Part shown: positions 38,763 to 48,091 of the stretch, in pieces
Layout: each line of letters begins with the position of its first letter
Numbering within the stretch: position 1 is the first letter of the stretch
Source: Oceanobacillus sp. J11TS1
GTDB lineage: Bacteria; Bacillota; Bacilli; Bacillales; Amphibacillaceae
DNA: 64,000 nt
Direction of reading: 5' to 3'
NCBI RefSeq assembly: GCF_018333215.1
Contig: NZ_BORO01000015.1
Location: 1 to 64,000, forward strand
Translations under genes and position numbers: made by a program
The notes under the pieces: model-generated
What the model was told of the DNA's origin: nothing
Databases searched by the model: none
The model's input: only the letters and a program-made list of their open reading frames with translations

Positions 38763-39248
38763 ATGCAATTTACAAAAATACTAAAAGAAAGCCTTCTGCT
38801 CCCACAAAAAAAAGCAATGTTTCAGTTAAATCGAATTGGAATGGATAAAATTATGATTTATCTTTTTATCTTATTTATGCTGGCATCATTGCCTGAACTC
38901 GTTTCTCGTCTAACAACTTGGACAGGCCTAGGTGGGGAGATGAACTTTATTCTTCAGCTTATCTATTTTTTTATGTTCTATTATTTAATTTTGTCTATTC
39001 TATTAATTGGAGTTATTTCATTCATTGCATATTTAGGAAGGGGCATTGTCTATCTATCTAATCGTAAACTCTATTATGGGACGTTGTGGAAATTAACAGC
39101 ATGTGCCATGACAATCCCGATAATCGTATTTTCGTTTACTTCATTTATCTGGCCTATTCCAGATTGGTTTTTATTTATTTTCTTTGTTTATCCGATACTG
39201 CTATTAACACGAATGATATTCTTATATCCACAAAAAAGAGTTCGTTAA
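38763..39248 (+). CDS. DUF1189-family membrane protein
   Basis: A 161-residue protein with about four hydrophobic helices, opening QFTKILKESLLLPQKKAMFQ, like DUF1189 proteins of bacilli (usually longer, about 250 residues). Function unknown. The start is the second ATG, with AAAGGATGAG upstream; an ATG three codons earlier lies inside that site. Confidence 0.6.
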   Translation: MQFTKILKESLLLPQKKAMFQLNRIGMDKIMIYLFILFMLASLPELVSRLTTWTGLGGEMNFILQLIYFFMFYYLILSILLIGVISFIAYLGRGIVYLSNRKLYYGTLWKLTACAMTIPIIVFSFTSFIWPIPDWFLFIFFVYPILLLTRMIFLYPQKRVR

Positions 39249-39336
39249 AACGATTCTCCATGTCGAAAAAAGTAACTATTGCTATTTATTTGTAAGAGTT
39301 TTATAGTGTTAGTATATAATTTTTTCTAACAATTTA

Positions 39337-39351
39337 TGTAAAGCGTTTACA
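39337..39351 (+). promoter_or_regulatory. cre-like palindrome upstream of the citrate transporter
   Basis: TGTAAAGCGTTTACA is a perfect palindrome apart from its central base. It resembles catabolite-responsive elements (consensus TGWAANCGNTNWCA) but one half is shifted by a base. It lies 17 bases before the start codon and downstream of a TATAAT at 39315-39320, so CcpA could block transcription there. Citrate transport genes are CcpA-controlled in B. subtilis. Confidence 0.5.
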
Positions 39352-39368
39352 AATGAAAGGGGTTTACT

Positions 39369-40733
39369 ATGCAAGATTTTTCGATTTGGCTCACAATTGT
39401 AGGGCTATTAATTATTTTTTCAATTGTTGGACTTCTTATTTGGAATAAAATCAGTCCCATTGTCGGGATGACGATTATTCCAATTATTGGTTCTTTTTTG
39501 GCAGGGTTTGACTTTAAAGACCTATCCGGATTTTTAAGCGCCGGATCAGAACAAGTAATGGGCGTCGTCATTATGTTTATTTTTGCGATTGTTTATTTTG
39601 GGATTATGCAAGATAGCGGTTTATTTAATCCCTTTATTCGCTTTATGATTCTAGTGACCAAGGGCAATGTGGTTATCGTAGCGATGGCAACAGCAGTTAT
39701 TGGTATGATTGCTCAGCTTGATGGGGCTGGGGCATCCACTTTTCTTCTTTGTATTCCTGCGTTACTCCCTTTATATAAAGAACTACATATGAGTCGTTAT
39801 TTACTTCTATTATTAGTTGCCTTAAGTGCCAGCGTTATCAACATGATTCCTTGGGGAGGACCTTCGGCACGTGCAGCAACTGTGATTGAAATGGATTTAA
39901 TTGAGTATTACTTACCACTTATTCCTGTGCAAGCGATCGGAGCTGTACTGATTCTCGTATTAGCTGCTTTTCTCGGATATCGAGAAAAAAGAAAAATTAG
40001 CCAAAAAGTAGCTGCTGGTGAAGTTACAATAAGCAGAAATGTAAATATTCATGCTATTGCGGATAACTTTACCAAGAAACAAAGTGAAGAAATGGCTGCT
40101 GCTAAGGAGCAACCTCGAGATATAAAGTGGAGAAACCTGGTAAACCTCGTTCTTACTATTCTCGTATTAGGAACAATGATGGGAGGATTACTGGCGCCAC
40201 AATATGCGTTTATGATTGGGGTTGCTATTGCACTTCCATTAAACTATAAAGGTGTAGACAATCAAATGAACCGTGTGAAAGAACATGCGCCAAATGCTTT
40301 AATGATGGCTGCAGTAATTTTAGCGGCCGGCGTATTTTTAGGAGTTCTAAATGGTTCTGGAATGCTGGAGGATATTGCTCTTGCAGCAGTAGCAATTATG
40401 CCTGCTGTTGTTATTCCATTTATTCATATCATCGTTGGTATATTTGGTGTTCCTTTGGACTTATTAACCAGCACAGATGCTTATTATTTTGCATTACTGC
40501 CAATCGTTGAACAAATTGCCAGCACACAGGATATTTCATCAACGTCTACTGCATACGCTATGATGATCGGGAATATTATCGGCACTTTCGTAAGCCCTTT
40601 CTCTCCTGCATTATGGTTAGGCATTGGGCTTGCTTCTGCTAACATGGGGAAACATATTAAGTACTCTTTCTTCTGGCTATGGGGATTCAGTATTGTTTTA
40701 TTAGGATCTGCTATCTTAATTGGCGTTGTATAA
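39369..40733 (+). CDS. CitMHS-family citrate/divalent-metal transporter
   Basis: A 454-residue membrane protein with 11-12 helices. It matches the CitMHS layout: N-terminal VGLLIWNKISPIVGMTIIPIIGS, AQLDGAGASTFLLCIPALLPLY, MIPWGGPSARAA and a C-terminal SPFSPALWLGIGLA. Such symporters import citrate complexed with Mg2+ or Ca2+ driven by protons. The exact metal cannot be told. Start ATG with AAAGGGG. It ends in a clear terminator and may be catabolite-repressed. Confidence 0.88.
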   Translation: MQDFSIWLTIVGLLIIFSIVGLLIWNKISPIVGMTIIPIIGSFLAGFDFKDLSGFLSAGSEQVMGVVIMFIFAIVYFGIMQDSGLFNPFIRFMILVTKGNVVIVAMATAVIGMIAQLDGAGASTFLLCIPALLPLYKELHMSRYLLLLLVALSASVINMIPWGGPSARAATVIEMDLIEYYLPLIPVQAIGAVLILVLAAFLGYREKRKISQKVAAGEVTISRNVNIHAIADNFTKKQSEEMAAAKEQPRDIKWRNLVNLVLTILVLGTMMGGLLAPQYAFMIGVAIALPLNYKGVDNQMNRVKEHAPNALMMAAVILAAGVFLGVLNGSGMLEDIALAAVAIMPAVVIPFIHIIVGIFGVPLDLLTSTDAYYFALLPIVEQIASTQDISSTSTAYAMMIGNIIGTFVSPFSPALWLGIGLASANMGKHIKYSFFWLWGFSIVLLGSAILIGVV

Positions 40734-40758
40734 TCTTATTAGCATAAGTGATTCATAT

Positions 40759-40812
40759 ACTCTCTTCAAGCATAGGAGGATAAACGATTTCTGTGCTTGA
40801 AGAGAGTTTTTA
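40759..40812 (+). terminator. Terminator of the citrate transporter gene
   Basis: ACTCTCTTCAAGCA and TGCTTGAAGAGAGT form a 14-bp perfect stem with a 21-base loop, followed by TTTTT. The sequence from here to the YfmQ start (40813-41094) holds no gene I can support. Confidence 0.9.
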
Positions 40813-41094
40813 AGGTTTTAAGAGGGAATGAGGTTGTTTTTGAATACATGGAACAAGCCGAGCCTTTAAGTATATGCCTTCATTGCACTTATGTCTTTTA
40901 TCACTGTCAAGAGAATCTTTGGGATTTTCCAAATGACATGTTTAAAAATTGTCAAAGTTCATATCGTTTTTCTGTGATAATCTTATGGTATGACTTTTAT
41001 GGAGTTGGCTATAGAAGATGGAACGACTAACGGAAACAGCCTCTCCGTATCAAAGCCAGTAAATAAATAATTGATCACGGAGTTGAGATATAAA

Positions 41095-41532
41095 ATGACA
41101 TGGACTTTTGCCTTGATTATCATTGCTGGAATACTTCTCAAATTTTTAACAAGTCCCCCAAGTGCTTTAGTAGGATGGGTCTTAAGTAAATTCGAGTTGC
41201 ATCCAAGGCTAGAATCTGAAGGTATTACAATAACATTTGATGGGAAACACTTGGACGAAGAAGAAAAAAACAGATTTTTAGATTCCTTTAATAATGCTCA
41301 ATTTTTAAATAAGAATCATATATTTCCAGGTAATGAAGCATTATTTCTTCATCCTGATACAAACAATATCCCACACGTCATTTATCTAAAAAGAAAAAAC
41401 AAAGAAGTGACGTTTCACGTTTTCAGCTATGAAGACCATGTCGATGTAGTGAAACAGTGGAAGAAAAAAATCGCTTCTTACACGCTGGATGCAGATTACC
41501 TGCAAAAGTCTGCTGTTGGAGGCCCCAACTAA
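41095..41532 (+). CDS. yfmQ: YfmQ-like protein
   Basis: A 145-residue protein with an N-terminal hydrophobic helix (WTFALIIIAGILLKFL) followed by a soluble domain containing ITITFDGKHLDEEEKNRFLDSFNNAQFL cut by charged loops. The pattern recalls B. subtilis YfmQ; function unknown. The start is ATG with CGGAG 13 bases upstream; a TTG eight codons earlier opens the frame. No neighbour suggests a pathway. Confidence 0.6.
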   Translation: MTWTFALIIIAGILLKFLTSPPSALVGWVLSKFELHPRLESEGITITFDGKHLDEEEKNRFLDSFNNAQFLNKNHIFPGNEALFLHPDTNNIPHVIYLKRKNKEVTFHVFSYEDHVDVVKQWKKKIASYTLDADYLQKSAVGGPN

Positions 41533-41660
41533 ACACCGTTTCATAGGATTGTGCTTAACTTGATAAGACAGAGATAAGGAATGATTTTTAGTTATCTTTG
41601 TCTTCTTAGTTTGGATTTCGAATATTTGTAAAATGGTTTTATATTTTAGGGGGTGAATTT

Positions 41661-41849
41661 ATGCTATATATCCTTATCATACTCGTTATTGTCGTCTGTA
41701 TTGCCGCTTTAATTGGCACCATTCTTGTTACAAAAAGTCTCGACGATAATTATGAACGAAAGAAAAGTTTTTCAAGCCTTTCTTATATCTATTTTATTGG
41801 ATTGCCTGCAGTTATTTTAGCCTCTGTCCTTATATGGGTCTTCATTTAA
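41661..41849 (+). CDS. Small two-helix membrane protein
   Basis: A 62-residue protein with helices at about 2-24 and 44-61 joined by a charged loop (KSLDDNYERKK). Start ATG has TAGGGGGTG 6 bases upstream, which supports translation. I recognise no family. It is the last plus-strand gene of this group; the gap to rpsR holds only the rpsR terminator. Confidence 0.6.
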   Translation: MLYILIILVIVVCIAALIGTILVTKSLDDNYERKKSFSSLSYIYFIGLPAVILASVLIWVFI

Positions 41850-42033
41850 AAGAAAAGCTGCAGTATAGATGATGTAACATTAACCAGATTTTTTACTAAA
41901 AAGCGTTCTCTTGATTTTTCATTTATTCATTCTACTTTTTTATAATACCGTGCCATTCCTATCCTCTAAGACAATTGATACGGATCGTACAGATATCACA
42001 AGCGATTCATCCAAATAATAATTAAGATACAAT

Positions 42034-42067
42034 AAAACCCTCCAGTCCATAAGAACTAGAGGGTTTT
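42034..42067 (-). terminator. Terminator of rpsF-ssb-rpsR
   Basis: AAAACCCTC and GAGGGTTTT form a 9-bp stem with a 16-base loop just after the rpsR stop on the minus strand, ending in TTTTATTG. Confidence 0.88.
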
Positions 42068-42072
42068 ATTAA

Positions 42073-42303
42073 TCAATCTGCTACGTAAGGCAATAAAGCC
42101 ATTTGACGAGCACGTTTAATTGCAATTGTTAATTTACGTTGGTATTTTGCAGAAGTTCCAGTTACACGACGAGGAAGAATTTTTCCACGTTCAGAAATGA
42201 AACGTCTTAGCAAATCAACATCTTTATAATCGATGTGTGTAATTCCGTTTGCTGTGAAATAACACACTTTACGACGTTTTGCGCGTCCGCGACGAGCTGC
42301 CAT
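42073..42303 (-). CDS. rpsR: Ribosomal protein bS18
   Basis: A 76-residue bS18, [20 protein letters not shown], with the conserved [19 protein letters not shown] and the basic C-terminus. It binds bS6 in the 30S platform. Last gene of rpsF-ssb-rpsR. Confidence 0.97.
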   Translation of the reverse strand: MAARRGRAKRRKVCYFTANGITHIDYKDVDLLRRFISERGKILPRRVTGTSAKYQRKLTIAIKRARQMALLPYVAD

Positions 42304-42347
42304 GTGAATACACTCCTTTTTATTAAACTAATTTTATGAGAGATGAT

Positions 42348-42860
42348 CTAAAACGGTAAATCATCATCTGATATGTCAATCGGTTCTCCATTATTTTTAA
42401 ATGGATCTTCCTGACTTGAATTTTGATTTTGATTGAAGCCTTGATTTGGATTTGATGAAAATGGATTTTGTTGATATTGGTTCTGGTTGTTTTGGTTATT
42501 CTGGTATCCATCAGATTGATACTGTCCTCCACCTTGCGACCCTTTTGTCTCTAGGAATTGGACACTATCTGCAACGATTTCTGTAACGTAAACTCGTTTG
42601 CCATCTTGGCCTTCGAAATTACGTGTTTGAACACGACCATCTACACCAATTAAGCTCCCTTTTTTCATATAGTTCGCTAGGTTTTCAGCTGGTCTACGCC
42701 AAACGACACAGTTTATAAAATCTGCTTCGCGCTCTCCCTGTTGATTTGAAAAAGGTCTGTTTACAGCAATAGTAAAATTAGCTACTGCAACACCATTAGG
42801 AGTATAGCGTAAATCAGGATCCCTCGTTAATCTGCCAACCAATACGACACGATTTAACAT
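42348..42860 (-). CDS. ssb: Single-stranded DNA-binding protein
   Basis: A 170-residue SsbA: OB fold (1-105, [40 protein letters not shown]), a Gln/Asn/Gly-rich disordered linker (about 112-160) and the acidic tip DDDLPF that recruits replication and repair partners. Start chosen at MLNRVV with AAGGAGTGG; the frame extends three codons further. Confidence 0.97.
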   Translation of the reverse strand: MLNRVVLVGRLTRDPDLRYTPNGVAVANFTIAVNRPFSNQQGEREADFINCVVWRRPAENLANYMKKGSLIGVDGRVQTRNFEGQDGKRVYVTEIVADSVQFLETKGSQGGGQYQSDGYQNNQNNQNQYQQNPFSSNPNQGFNQNQNSSQEDPFKNNGEPIDISDDDLPF

Positions 42861-42875
42861 CAGAACCACTCCTTA

Positions 42876-43163
42876 TTATTTTTCATCTCGAATTGCCATG
42901 TGGCGAATAATATCATCGCTAAATTTCGCTAGGCGATCAAACTCATTAACTGCAGCTTCATCACTTTGGAAATTGATAACAACATAATAACCATCACGAT
43001 AGTCATTGATTTCATATGCAAGACGCTTCTTGCCTTTTTCATCAACTTTTTCGATTTCCGCTCCGTTATCAGTAAGGATTTTGTTAAAACGCTCGATTAA
43101 AGCAGTTTGTGCTTCCTCCTCGATATCTGGGCGGATGATGTACATAATTTCGTATTTTCTCAT
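42876..43163 (-). CDS. rpsF: Ribosomal protein bS6
   Basis: A 95-residue bS6, [19 protein letters not shown], with [21 protein letters not shown]. First gene of rpsF-ssb-rpsR, with GGAGGTG ribosome-binding site and an S6:S18-type leader upstream. Confidence 0.97.
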   Translation of the reverse strand: MRKYEIMYIIRPDIEEEAQTALIERFNKILTDNGAEIEKVDEKGKKRLAYEINDYRDGYYVVINFQSDEAAVNEFDRLAKFSDDIIRHMAIRDEK

Positions 43164-43169
43164 CCGTTA

Positions 43170-43240
43170 CACCTCCTTTTGGTCTTAGCGGCCCCTATTT
43201 TCCTGTGATTCCGATTGAATCATGGTATAAGAGCAAGGAA
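43170..43240 (-). ncRNA. S6:S18 ribosomal-protein leader (autoregulatory mRNA element)
   Basis: The rpsF 5' leader contains on the minus strand AATCACAGGAAAATAGGGGC followed by CGCTAAGACC, directly before the ribosome-binding site. From memory this fits the conserved S6:S18 leader, which presents a CCG-containing bulge and loop to the bS6-bS18 complex for feedback control. The exact fold was not computed. Confidence 0.6.
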
Positions 43241-43266
43241 TAATTATTAATTACTCACATTTGGAC

Positions 43267-43295
43267 ATTATACCAAATAAATTATGTTATGACAA
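43267..43295 (-). promoter_or_regulatory. SigA promoter of rpsF-ssb-rpsR
   Basis: On the minus strand TTGTCA (43295-43290) and TATAAT (43272-43267) are 17 bases apart, about 104 bases before the rpsF start codon and just upstream of the leader. Confidence 0.75.
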
Positions 43296-43446
43296 GCCTT
43301 CGAGAGAACCTGATTTACTTCTATTCTGGGAAATGACAGTTAATTGCCTTTTAGGGAGTTACCTACATCTTAGAAACGAAACTTTATTTTATAAACGTCG
43401 TTCAAAAAGTCTAATAAAATGACTCACCAAACTTTTGAAAACCTAT

Positions 43447-44547
43447 TTAAACATTAAATCGGAAATGAATAACATCGCCGTCTTGTACAATATATTCCTT
43501 ACCTTCCAGCCTCACTTTACCTTTTTCTCTGGCTGTAGCCATATTACCTGCATCCACTAAATCATCATACGATACTGTCTCCGCACGAATAAATCCTCGT
43601 TCAAAATCCGTATGAATGATTCCTGCAGCTTGCGGTGCTTTAATACCTTGGCGGAATGTCCAAGCGCGTACTTCTTGTTCTCCCGCTGTAAAATAGGTAG
43701 CTAGTCCAAGCAAGTTATAAGATGCTTTGATTAACTTGTCTAAGCCTGATTCTGAGATACCTAAATCCTCCAAGAACTCTTCTTTTTCTTCCGCTTCTAA
43801 TTCAGCTATTTCTTCCTCGATACGCGCGCAAACAACAATCACTTCTGCATTTTCATTTGCTGCATATTCTTTTACCTTTTGGACATTCTCATTTGATGCC
43901 GGGTCTGCTACATCATCTTCACTTACATTTGCTACATATAATGTAGGTTTACTTGTTAATAGATGGAGACCTTTAACCGTTTTTTCCTGTTCCTCTGTAA
44001 ATTCTAAGGCACGTACTGGCTGATCATTTTCCAAGCCTTCTTTAATCTTGGTTAACACTTCATACTCTGTCAGCGCTTCTTTATCTTTTTGACGTGCCAA
44101 CTTTTCCACACGCTGGAACCGTTTGTTTACCGTTTCTAAATCCGCCAAAATCAATTCGAGGTTAATGATTTCAATATCATCAATTGGATCAACTTTTCCG
44201 GAAACGTGTGTAATATTCTCGTCTTCAAAACAACGTACAACCTGACAAATAGCATCTACTTGTCTAATATGGGATAAAAATTGGTTTCCTAAACCTTCAC
44301 CCTTGCTTGCACCCTTTACAATCCCAGCAATATCGGTGAATTCAAATGCTGTTGGGACGGTTTTCTTCGGATTTACGAGCTCTGTTAATTTATCTAAACG
44401 TTCGTCTGGAACTTCCACAATCCCGACATTCGGATCAATCGTAGCAAATGGGTAATTTGCCGCTTCAGCTCCAGCCTGTGTGATTGCGTTAAATAGCGTA
44501 GATTTTCCTACGTTTGGAAGACCGACAATTCCTGCTGTTAGTGCCAT
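43447..44547 (-). CDS. ychF: YchF/OLA1-type ATPase/GTPase
   Basis: A 366-residue Obg-family P-loop protein: GLPNVGKSTLFNAIT (G1), FTDIAGIVKGASKGEGLGN (G3), the altered N-V-S-E motif that makes YchF prefer ATP (YVANVSEDD), a coiled-coil insert and a C-terminal TGS domain. It interacts with ribosomes and stress responses. Usual neighbour of rpsF. Confidence 0.96.
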   Translation of the reverse strand: MALTAGIVGLPNVGKSTLFNAITQAGAEAANYPFATIDPNVGIVEVPDERLDKLTELVNPKKTVPTAFEFTDIAGIVKGASKGEGLGNQFLSHIRQVDAICQVVRCFEDENITHVSGKVDPIDDIEIINLELILADLETVNKRFQRVEKLARQKDKEALTEYEVLTKIKEGLENDQPVRALEFTEEQEKTVKGLHLLTSKPTLYVANVSEDDVADPASNENVQKVKEYAANENAEVIVVCARIEEEIAELEAEEKEEFLEDLGISESGLDKLIKASYNLLGLATYFTAGEQEVRAWTFRQGIKAPQAAGIIHTDFERGFIRAETVSYDDLVDAGNMATAREKGKVRLEGKEYIVQDGDVIHFRFNV

Positions 44548-44636
44548 ATTACTTTCTTCAACTCCTTAAGGATTTCGTTCATGAACACTTTCGTAACTCC
44601 AATTATAGATAGTCGCTTACAAAAAGACAAGCATGA

Positions 44637-44682
44637 GAAAACTCAAAACAGGTTCCATCTTGGACCCATTTTGAGTTTTCTT
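44637..44682 (-). terminator. Hairpin between DUF951 gene and ychF
   Basis: GAAAACTCAAAA and TTTTGAGTTTTC form a 12-bp stem with a 20-base loop and T-rich end on the minus strand, about 55 bases after the DUF951 stop. Confidence 0.85.
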
Positions 44683-44736
44683 CTAAGGGAGTTTTTATTT
44701 TTCGGATTCATATTCCCATGTAAAATCAATTTTTAG

Positions 44737-44931
44737 TTATTCTTCATGTTTTTCTAAAACTTTTTTCATCTTCTTGGTAAATTCTCTCCTTGGGATAAGC
44801 ACACTATGCTCACAACCAAGACATTTAATTCGAATATCCATCCCCATACGGATAATTTTCCAACGGTTTTCCCCACACGGATGAGGTTTTTTCATTTGAA
44901 CAACATCATGCAAACCAAATTCTTTATCCAT
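44737..44931 (-). CDS. yyzM: DUF951 protein (YyzM-like)
   Basis: A 64-residue protein. It has the DUF951 pattern VVQMKKPHPCGENRWKIIRM, then GMDIRIKCLGCEHSVLIPR, with two Cys pairs suggestive of a zinc site. Conserved next to ychF in Firmicutes; function unknown. Start ATG with AGGAGCAGGGGCC upstream. Confidence 0.9.
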   Translation of the reverse strand: MDKEFGLHDVVQMKKPHPCGENRWKIIRMGMDIRIKCLGCEHSVLIPRREFTKKMKKVLEKHEE

Positions 44932-45020
44932 GGCCCCTGCTCCTTTTTAGATAGTACTGTTTACTGCGTTTTTTAACCGTTTTTTTCAATTATTTTCATT
45001 ATAGCAAATTTAAAAGCTAT

Positions 45021-45920
45021 TTAGCCGCGATTTCGCAGACGTTCTTGGGTTAATTCCTCTACTTGCTCCTCTGAATAGGTAACAATACGCGGTGCGGGAA
45101 TTTTAACCCCGGATTTATATAACTTGTCCTGAATTTCTTTACGAATATTTCGCTCTCCGGCCCATTTGAATACCGGCTCTGTTTCGGCAATAACACGAAC
45201 AACAAAGTGAGAGACATCTAAGTTTTGCACGCCAATTACCTCTGGAACGCTTAAAATAAATTCATATTTATCTGGTAGTGTTTCTGCTACTTCTTGAATA
45301 ATTTTTTCTACTTGTGCGACATCACTTTCGTATGGCACGTTTACATCCACAACAGCTAATCCATTGCGTGCTGAATAATTGATAACCTGCGTAATATTTC
45401 CATTTGGAACAATATTAAGCTCGCCTGTCCAAGAAACTATTTTTGAAGTACGCAAGCCAATCTCATCCACGGTTCCTTCTACTCCTGCAGTTGAAATATA
45501 GTCTCCTACCGCAAATTGATCCTCAAAAATAATAAAGAAACCAGAGATTACATCACGTACAAGATTTTGTGCACCAAAACCAATGGCTAGACCTGCAACA
45601 CCAGCTCCGGCTAATAGAGGCCCAATTTGAAAATTAAAAACCTGTAATACCATCACGATAGCCATAAAATACACCACATACGCAACCACATTCTTAATCA
45701 ATTTCGTCAGTGTATCCTCGCGACGTTTGGGGATGCGTATAGGCCCGCTTCTTCTTTGTACAAATAATTTATCTACTATTTTTCTAAAGACCCGAACAAC
45801 CAGCCAAGCAAGAAAGACAATCATCACAATCCGAAATGCTCCTGCTAATAATGCCAGCCAAAGCTCTGGGTTGCTTAAATATTCCCATAGTTTATCTAAT
45901 TGTTTTTCTATAAAACTCAT
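45021..45920 (-). CDS. MscS-family mechanosensitive channel
   Basis: A 299-residue small-conductance mechanosensitive channel. Three membrane helices, with the pore-lining PLLAGAGVAGLAIGFGAQNLVRD (Gly/Ala-rich TM3), then the beta domain (GVEGTVDEIGLRTSKI) and C-terminal domain. It releases solutes on hypo-osmotic shock, complementing osmoprotectant uptake by OpuA. Operon structure: single or with DUF951 and ychF. Confidence 0.92.
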   Translation of the reverse strand: MSFIEKQLDKLWEYLSNPELWLALLAGAFRIVMIVFLAWLVVRVFRKIVDKLFVQRRSGPIRIPKRREDTLTKLIKNVVAYVVYFMAIVMVLQVFNFQIGPLLAGAGVAGLAIGFGAQNLVRDVISGFFIIFEDQFAVGDYISTAGVEGTVDEIGLRTSKIVSWTGELNIVPNGNITQVINYSARNGLAVVDVNVPYESDVAQVEKIIQEVAETLPDKYEFILSVPEVIGVQNLDVSHFVVRVIAETEPVFKWAGERNIRKEIQDKLYKSGVKIPAPRIVTYSEEQVEELTQERLRNRG

Positions 45921-46182
45921 GCAACGATAACTCCCTTCCCTCCCATGTCACGTTTCTCCGATTAGAGGATGTCCCAAAAGCATATCATAAAGTCTATGCA
46001 ATTCTCAAAAATGAGTCCTTACAAGTTATCTATGAGACTATTGTTACTAGCTCCATCTATTCCCATTTTAATTGAATACTTTCCAATTATATTATTCGCT
46101 TGTCCTCTTATTTTTTATCCATTTTTATTATAGAAGTTATCTGCATTTTTTCAAACAATTAACTCCCTATTTCCAAACAGGG

Positions 46183-47217
46183 TTATTTATTATGTTTCTC
46201 TTCATAGCTGCTCCATAAGGGGTAGGTTAATAATCTTGCTAATATATATAAATTAAGTATCCCATATAAGGGATAGAGGAAACTTACTAACGTGGAAAAT
46301 CCAAAAACGGTCAAGGGTAGCATCAATAAAACAGAAACAAACACAATAAGGTACATTGGTTTTTCTTCTTTTAAAAAGGACTGTACTCTCGTAGCTATTC
46401 CTAGCATTCCTGCAGCGGCTGTTGTAAAAATAGCTAGCCACAGAAGAATAGACATAAACAAAATCATGCCAAATGGAAACTCTTTTAAAATGGCGAAAAG
46501 AGGAATTTCATATAACACAATCACATCTGCAATTTGAATTAAGCTGCTATTATAAATATACGAAACGACACCTAAACAAAGCCCTGTCCCAATACAAGAA
46601 ATAATAATTTCTCCTCTTCCTTTCACCTTATTTCCGATTGCTCCTAAAATAGCTATTAAAGGAAGAATATTCAATGCTGTAAATGGAAATGCAGCAAGCC
46701 AATTACGCTGTTCCCGCCAATATGCGAAGAGCTGCAAATTTTCATTTGATACATAGGTCACGAGTACATATAAAAGTCCGACAATAAGAACAGGCAAAAT
46801 AAATTCATTTGCAGTCAGTAATCCATTTACGCCCTTTAAAAATATCAATACAAGTAAAATGCTCGTAATTGCTATTCCTACACTATATGGTAAATGAAAT
46901 ACCTGGCCAGCTGCTCCACTCCCTGCAATCATAATCATCGTCGTGGTAAAAAGGTACAAAAGAATTAAACCATCAAATACGTTCGTTAACTTTCTTCCAG
47001 CGATGATTTCTAAAACAGGTAAATAATTAGACGTTTTTAATCGGTAGCTGATCATCATAATGACATAACAGCAAAATGAAAAAAAGAAAGAAAATAAAAC
47101 GATAGCCAGTCCACTTTCATGTCCAAAAAATTGCCAAAGTTCTCTTCCTGATACGTATCCAGCTCCAATGGTAGCGCCAAGAATTAATGCCATCCATTGT
47201 ATACTCCTTCTCCACAT
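46183..47217 (-). CDS. ykvI: YkvI-like membrane transporter
   Basis: A 344-residue protein with about ten helices. The opening WMALILGATIGAGYVSGREL, cut by a Gly-rich unwound helix, is typical of APC/LeuT-like transporters and matches YkvI. Substrate unknown. It is divergent from yyaC with 78 bases between them. The gap to the MscS gene (45921-46182) holds nothing I can name. Confidence 0.82.
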   Translation of the reverse strand: MWRRSIQWMALILGATIGAGYVSGRELWQFFGHESGLAIVLFSFFFSFCCYVIMMISYRLKTSNYLPVLEIIAGRKLTNVFDGLILLYLFTTTMIMIAGSGAAGQVFHLPYSVGIAITSILLVLIFLKGVNGLLTANEFILPVLIVGLLYVLVTYVSNENLQLFAYWREQRNWLAAFPFTALNILPLIAILGAIGNKVKGRGEIIISCIGTGLCLGVVSYIYNSSLIQIADVIVLYEIPLFAILKEFPFGMILFMSILLWLAIFTTAAAGMLGIATRVQSFLKEEKPMYLIVFVSVLLMLPLTVFGFSTLVSFLYPLYGILNLYILARLLTYPLWSSYEEKHNK

Positions 47218-47295
47218 CGTATTTCCTCCAATTCATACGTATAGTTCTTCGTAAAATACCGTATACTGTAACAATATGATTTTGGAGGAACTGCT

Positions 47296-47901
47296 ATGAA
47301 TCTAAAAAATCGCCTGCGCATACAATCAAGTCATTTTCAAGCAAATCATAAAGAACCAAACATAGCTAAGACATTATCTAATCAAATCATTCCCTGGGTT
47401 CCTTTAAAAGCAAAGAATTATATAGCGGTCTTTATTGGCACAGACCGTTCTACGGGGGATGCATTGGGACCGCTTGCCGGCACCTACTTCAAAGCAATGA
47501 ACCCTAGGAATATGCATGTTTATGGAACCATTCATGAGCCCATTCACGCTGTTAATCTAAAAGAGTCACTAGATAACATCTATCAAAACCATGATAAACC
47601 TTATCTAATCGCTATTGACGCATGTTTAGGAAAAACGAGCTCTGTTGGAAGTATTATTGTTGAAAATAAGCCGTTAAAACCTGGATTAGCATTAAATAAG
47701 CAGCTTCCTCGAGTTGGAAATATGAATATTACCGGGGTTGTGAATGTTAGCGGATTTATGGAACATACCGTTTTACAAAACACACGATTATCTCTTGTAA
47801 TGGACATGGCTGGAGAAATTGCAGAGATACTCAAGCAAGTTGATAACCAATTAACCTATTCACTGCATACACATACCCAGCCAGCCGATGATATCATTTA
47901 A
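47296..47901 (+). CDS. yyaC: YyaC-like sporulation protease-fold protein
   Basis: A 201-residue protein resembling YyaC (DUF1256), related to germination protease GPR: FIGTDRSTGDALGPLAGTYF, DACLGKTSSVGSIIV and LPRVGNMNITGVVNVSGFME. B. subtilis yyaC also lies near spo0J and is expressed in the forespore. Its enzyme activity is unproven. Start ATG with TTGGAGG. A weak SigF/G-like GTATA is 50 bases upstream. Confidence 0.88.
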   Translation: MNLKNRLRIQSSHFQANHKEPNIAKTLSNQIIPWVPLKAKNYIAVFIGTDRSTGDALGPLAGTYFKAMNPRNMHVYGTIHEPIHAVNLKESLDNIYQNHDKPYLIAIDACLGKTSSVGSIIVENKPLKPGLALNKQLPRVGNMNITGVVNVSGFMEHTVLQNTRLSLVMDMAGEIAEILKQVDNQLTYSLHTHTQPADDII

Positions 47902-48051
47902 AATTCCATCCTAGGTTCTTCACTAAAACCGGGGATGGCCAAATTAAATTTGAGATAGCAACTGCTATGGAAAACACGACACTTTCCACCGGTCTTGAGC
48001 TCAAGCCTTCTCAATCAAAAAGAGCCGCTAAAATTTTATACCTCTTAACAT

Positions 48052-48084
48052 GCAAAAAATCGGGCAAAGAACACCCGATTTTTT
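48052..48084. terminator. Terminator between yyaC and DUF554 gene
   Basis: AAAATCGGG and CCCGATTTT form a stem with a 9-base loop and T-runs on both strands. It starts 8 bases after the DUF554 stop and can also end yyaC. Confidence 0.85.
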
Positions 48085-48091
48085 TCATCTT

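Noticed and set aside
40797-41030. 77-codon plus-strand frame
   Set aside because: It starts inside the right arm of the citrate-transporter terminator, has no ribosome-binding site and no recognisable protein pattern.
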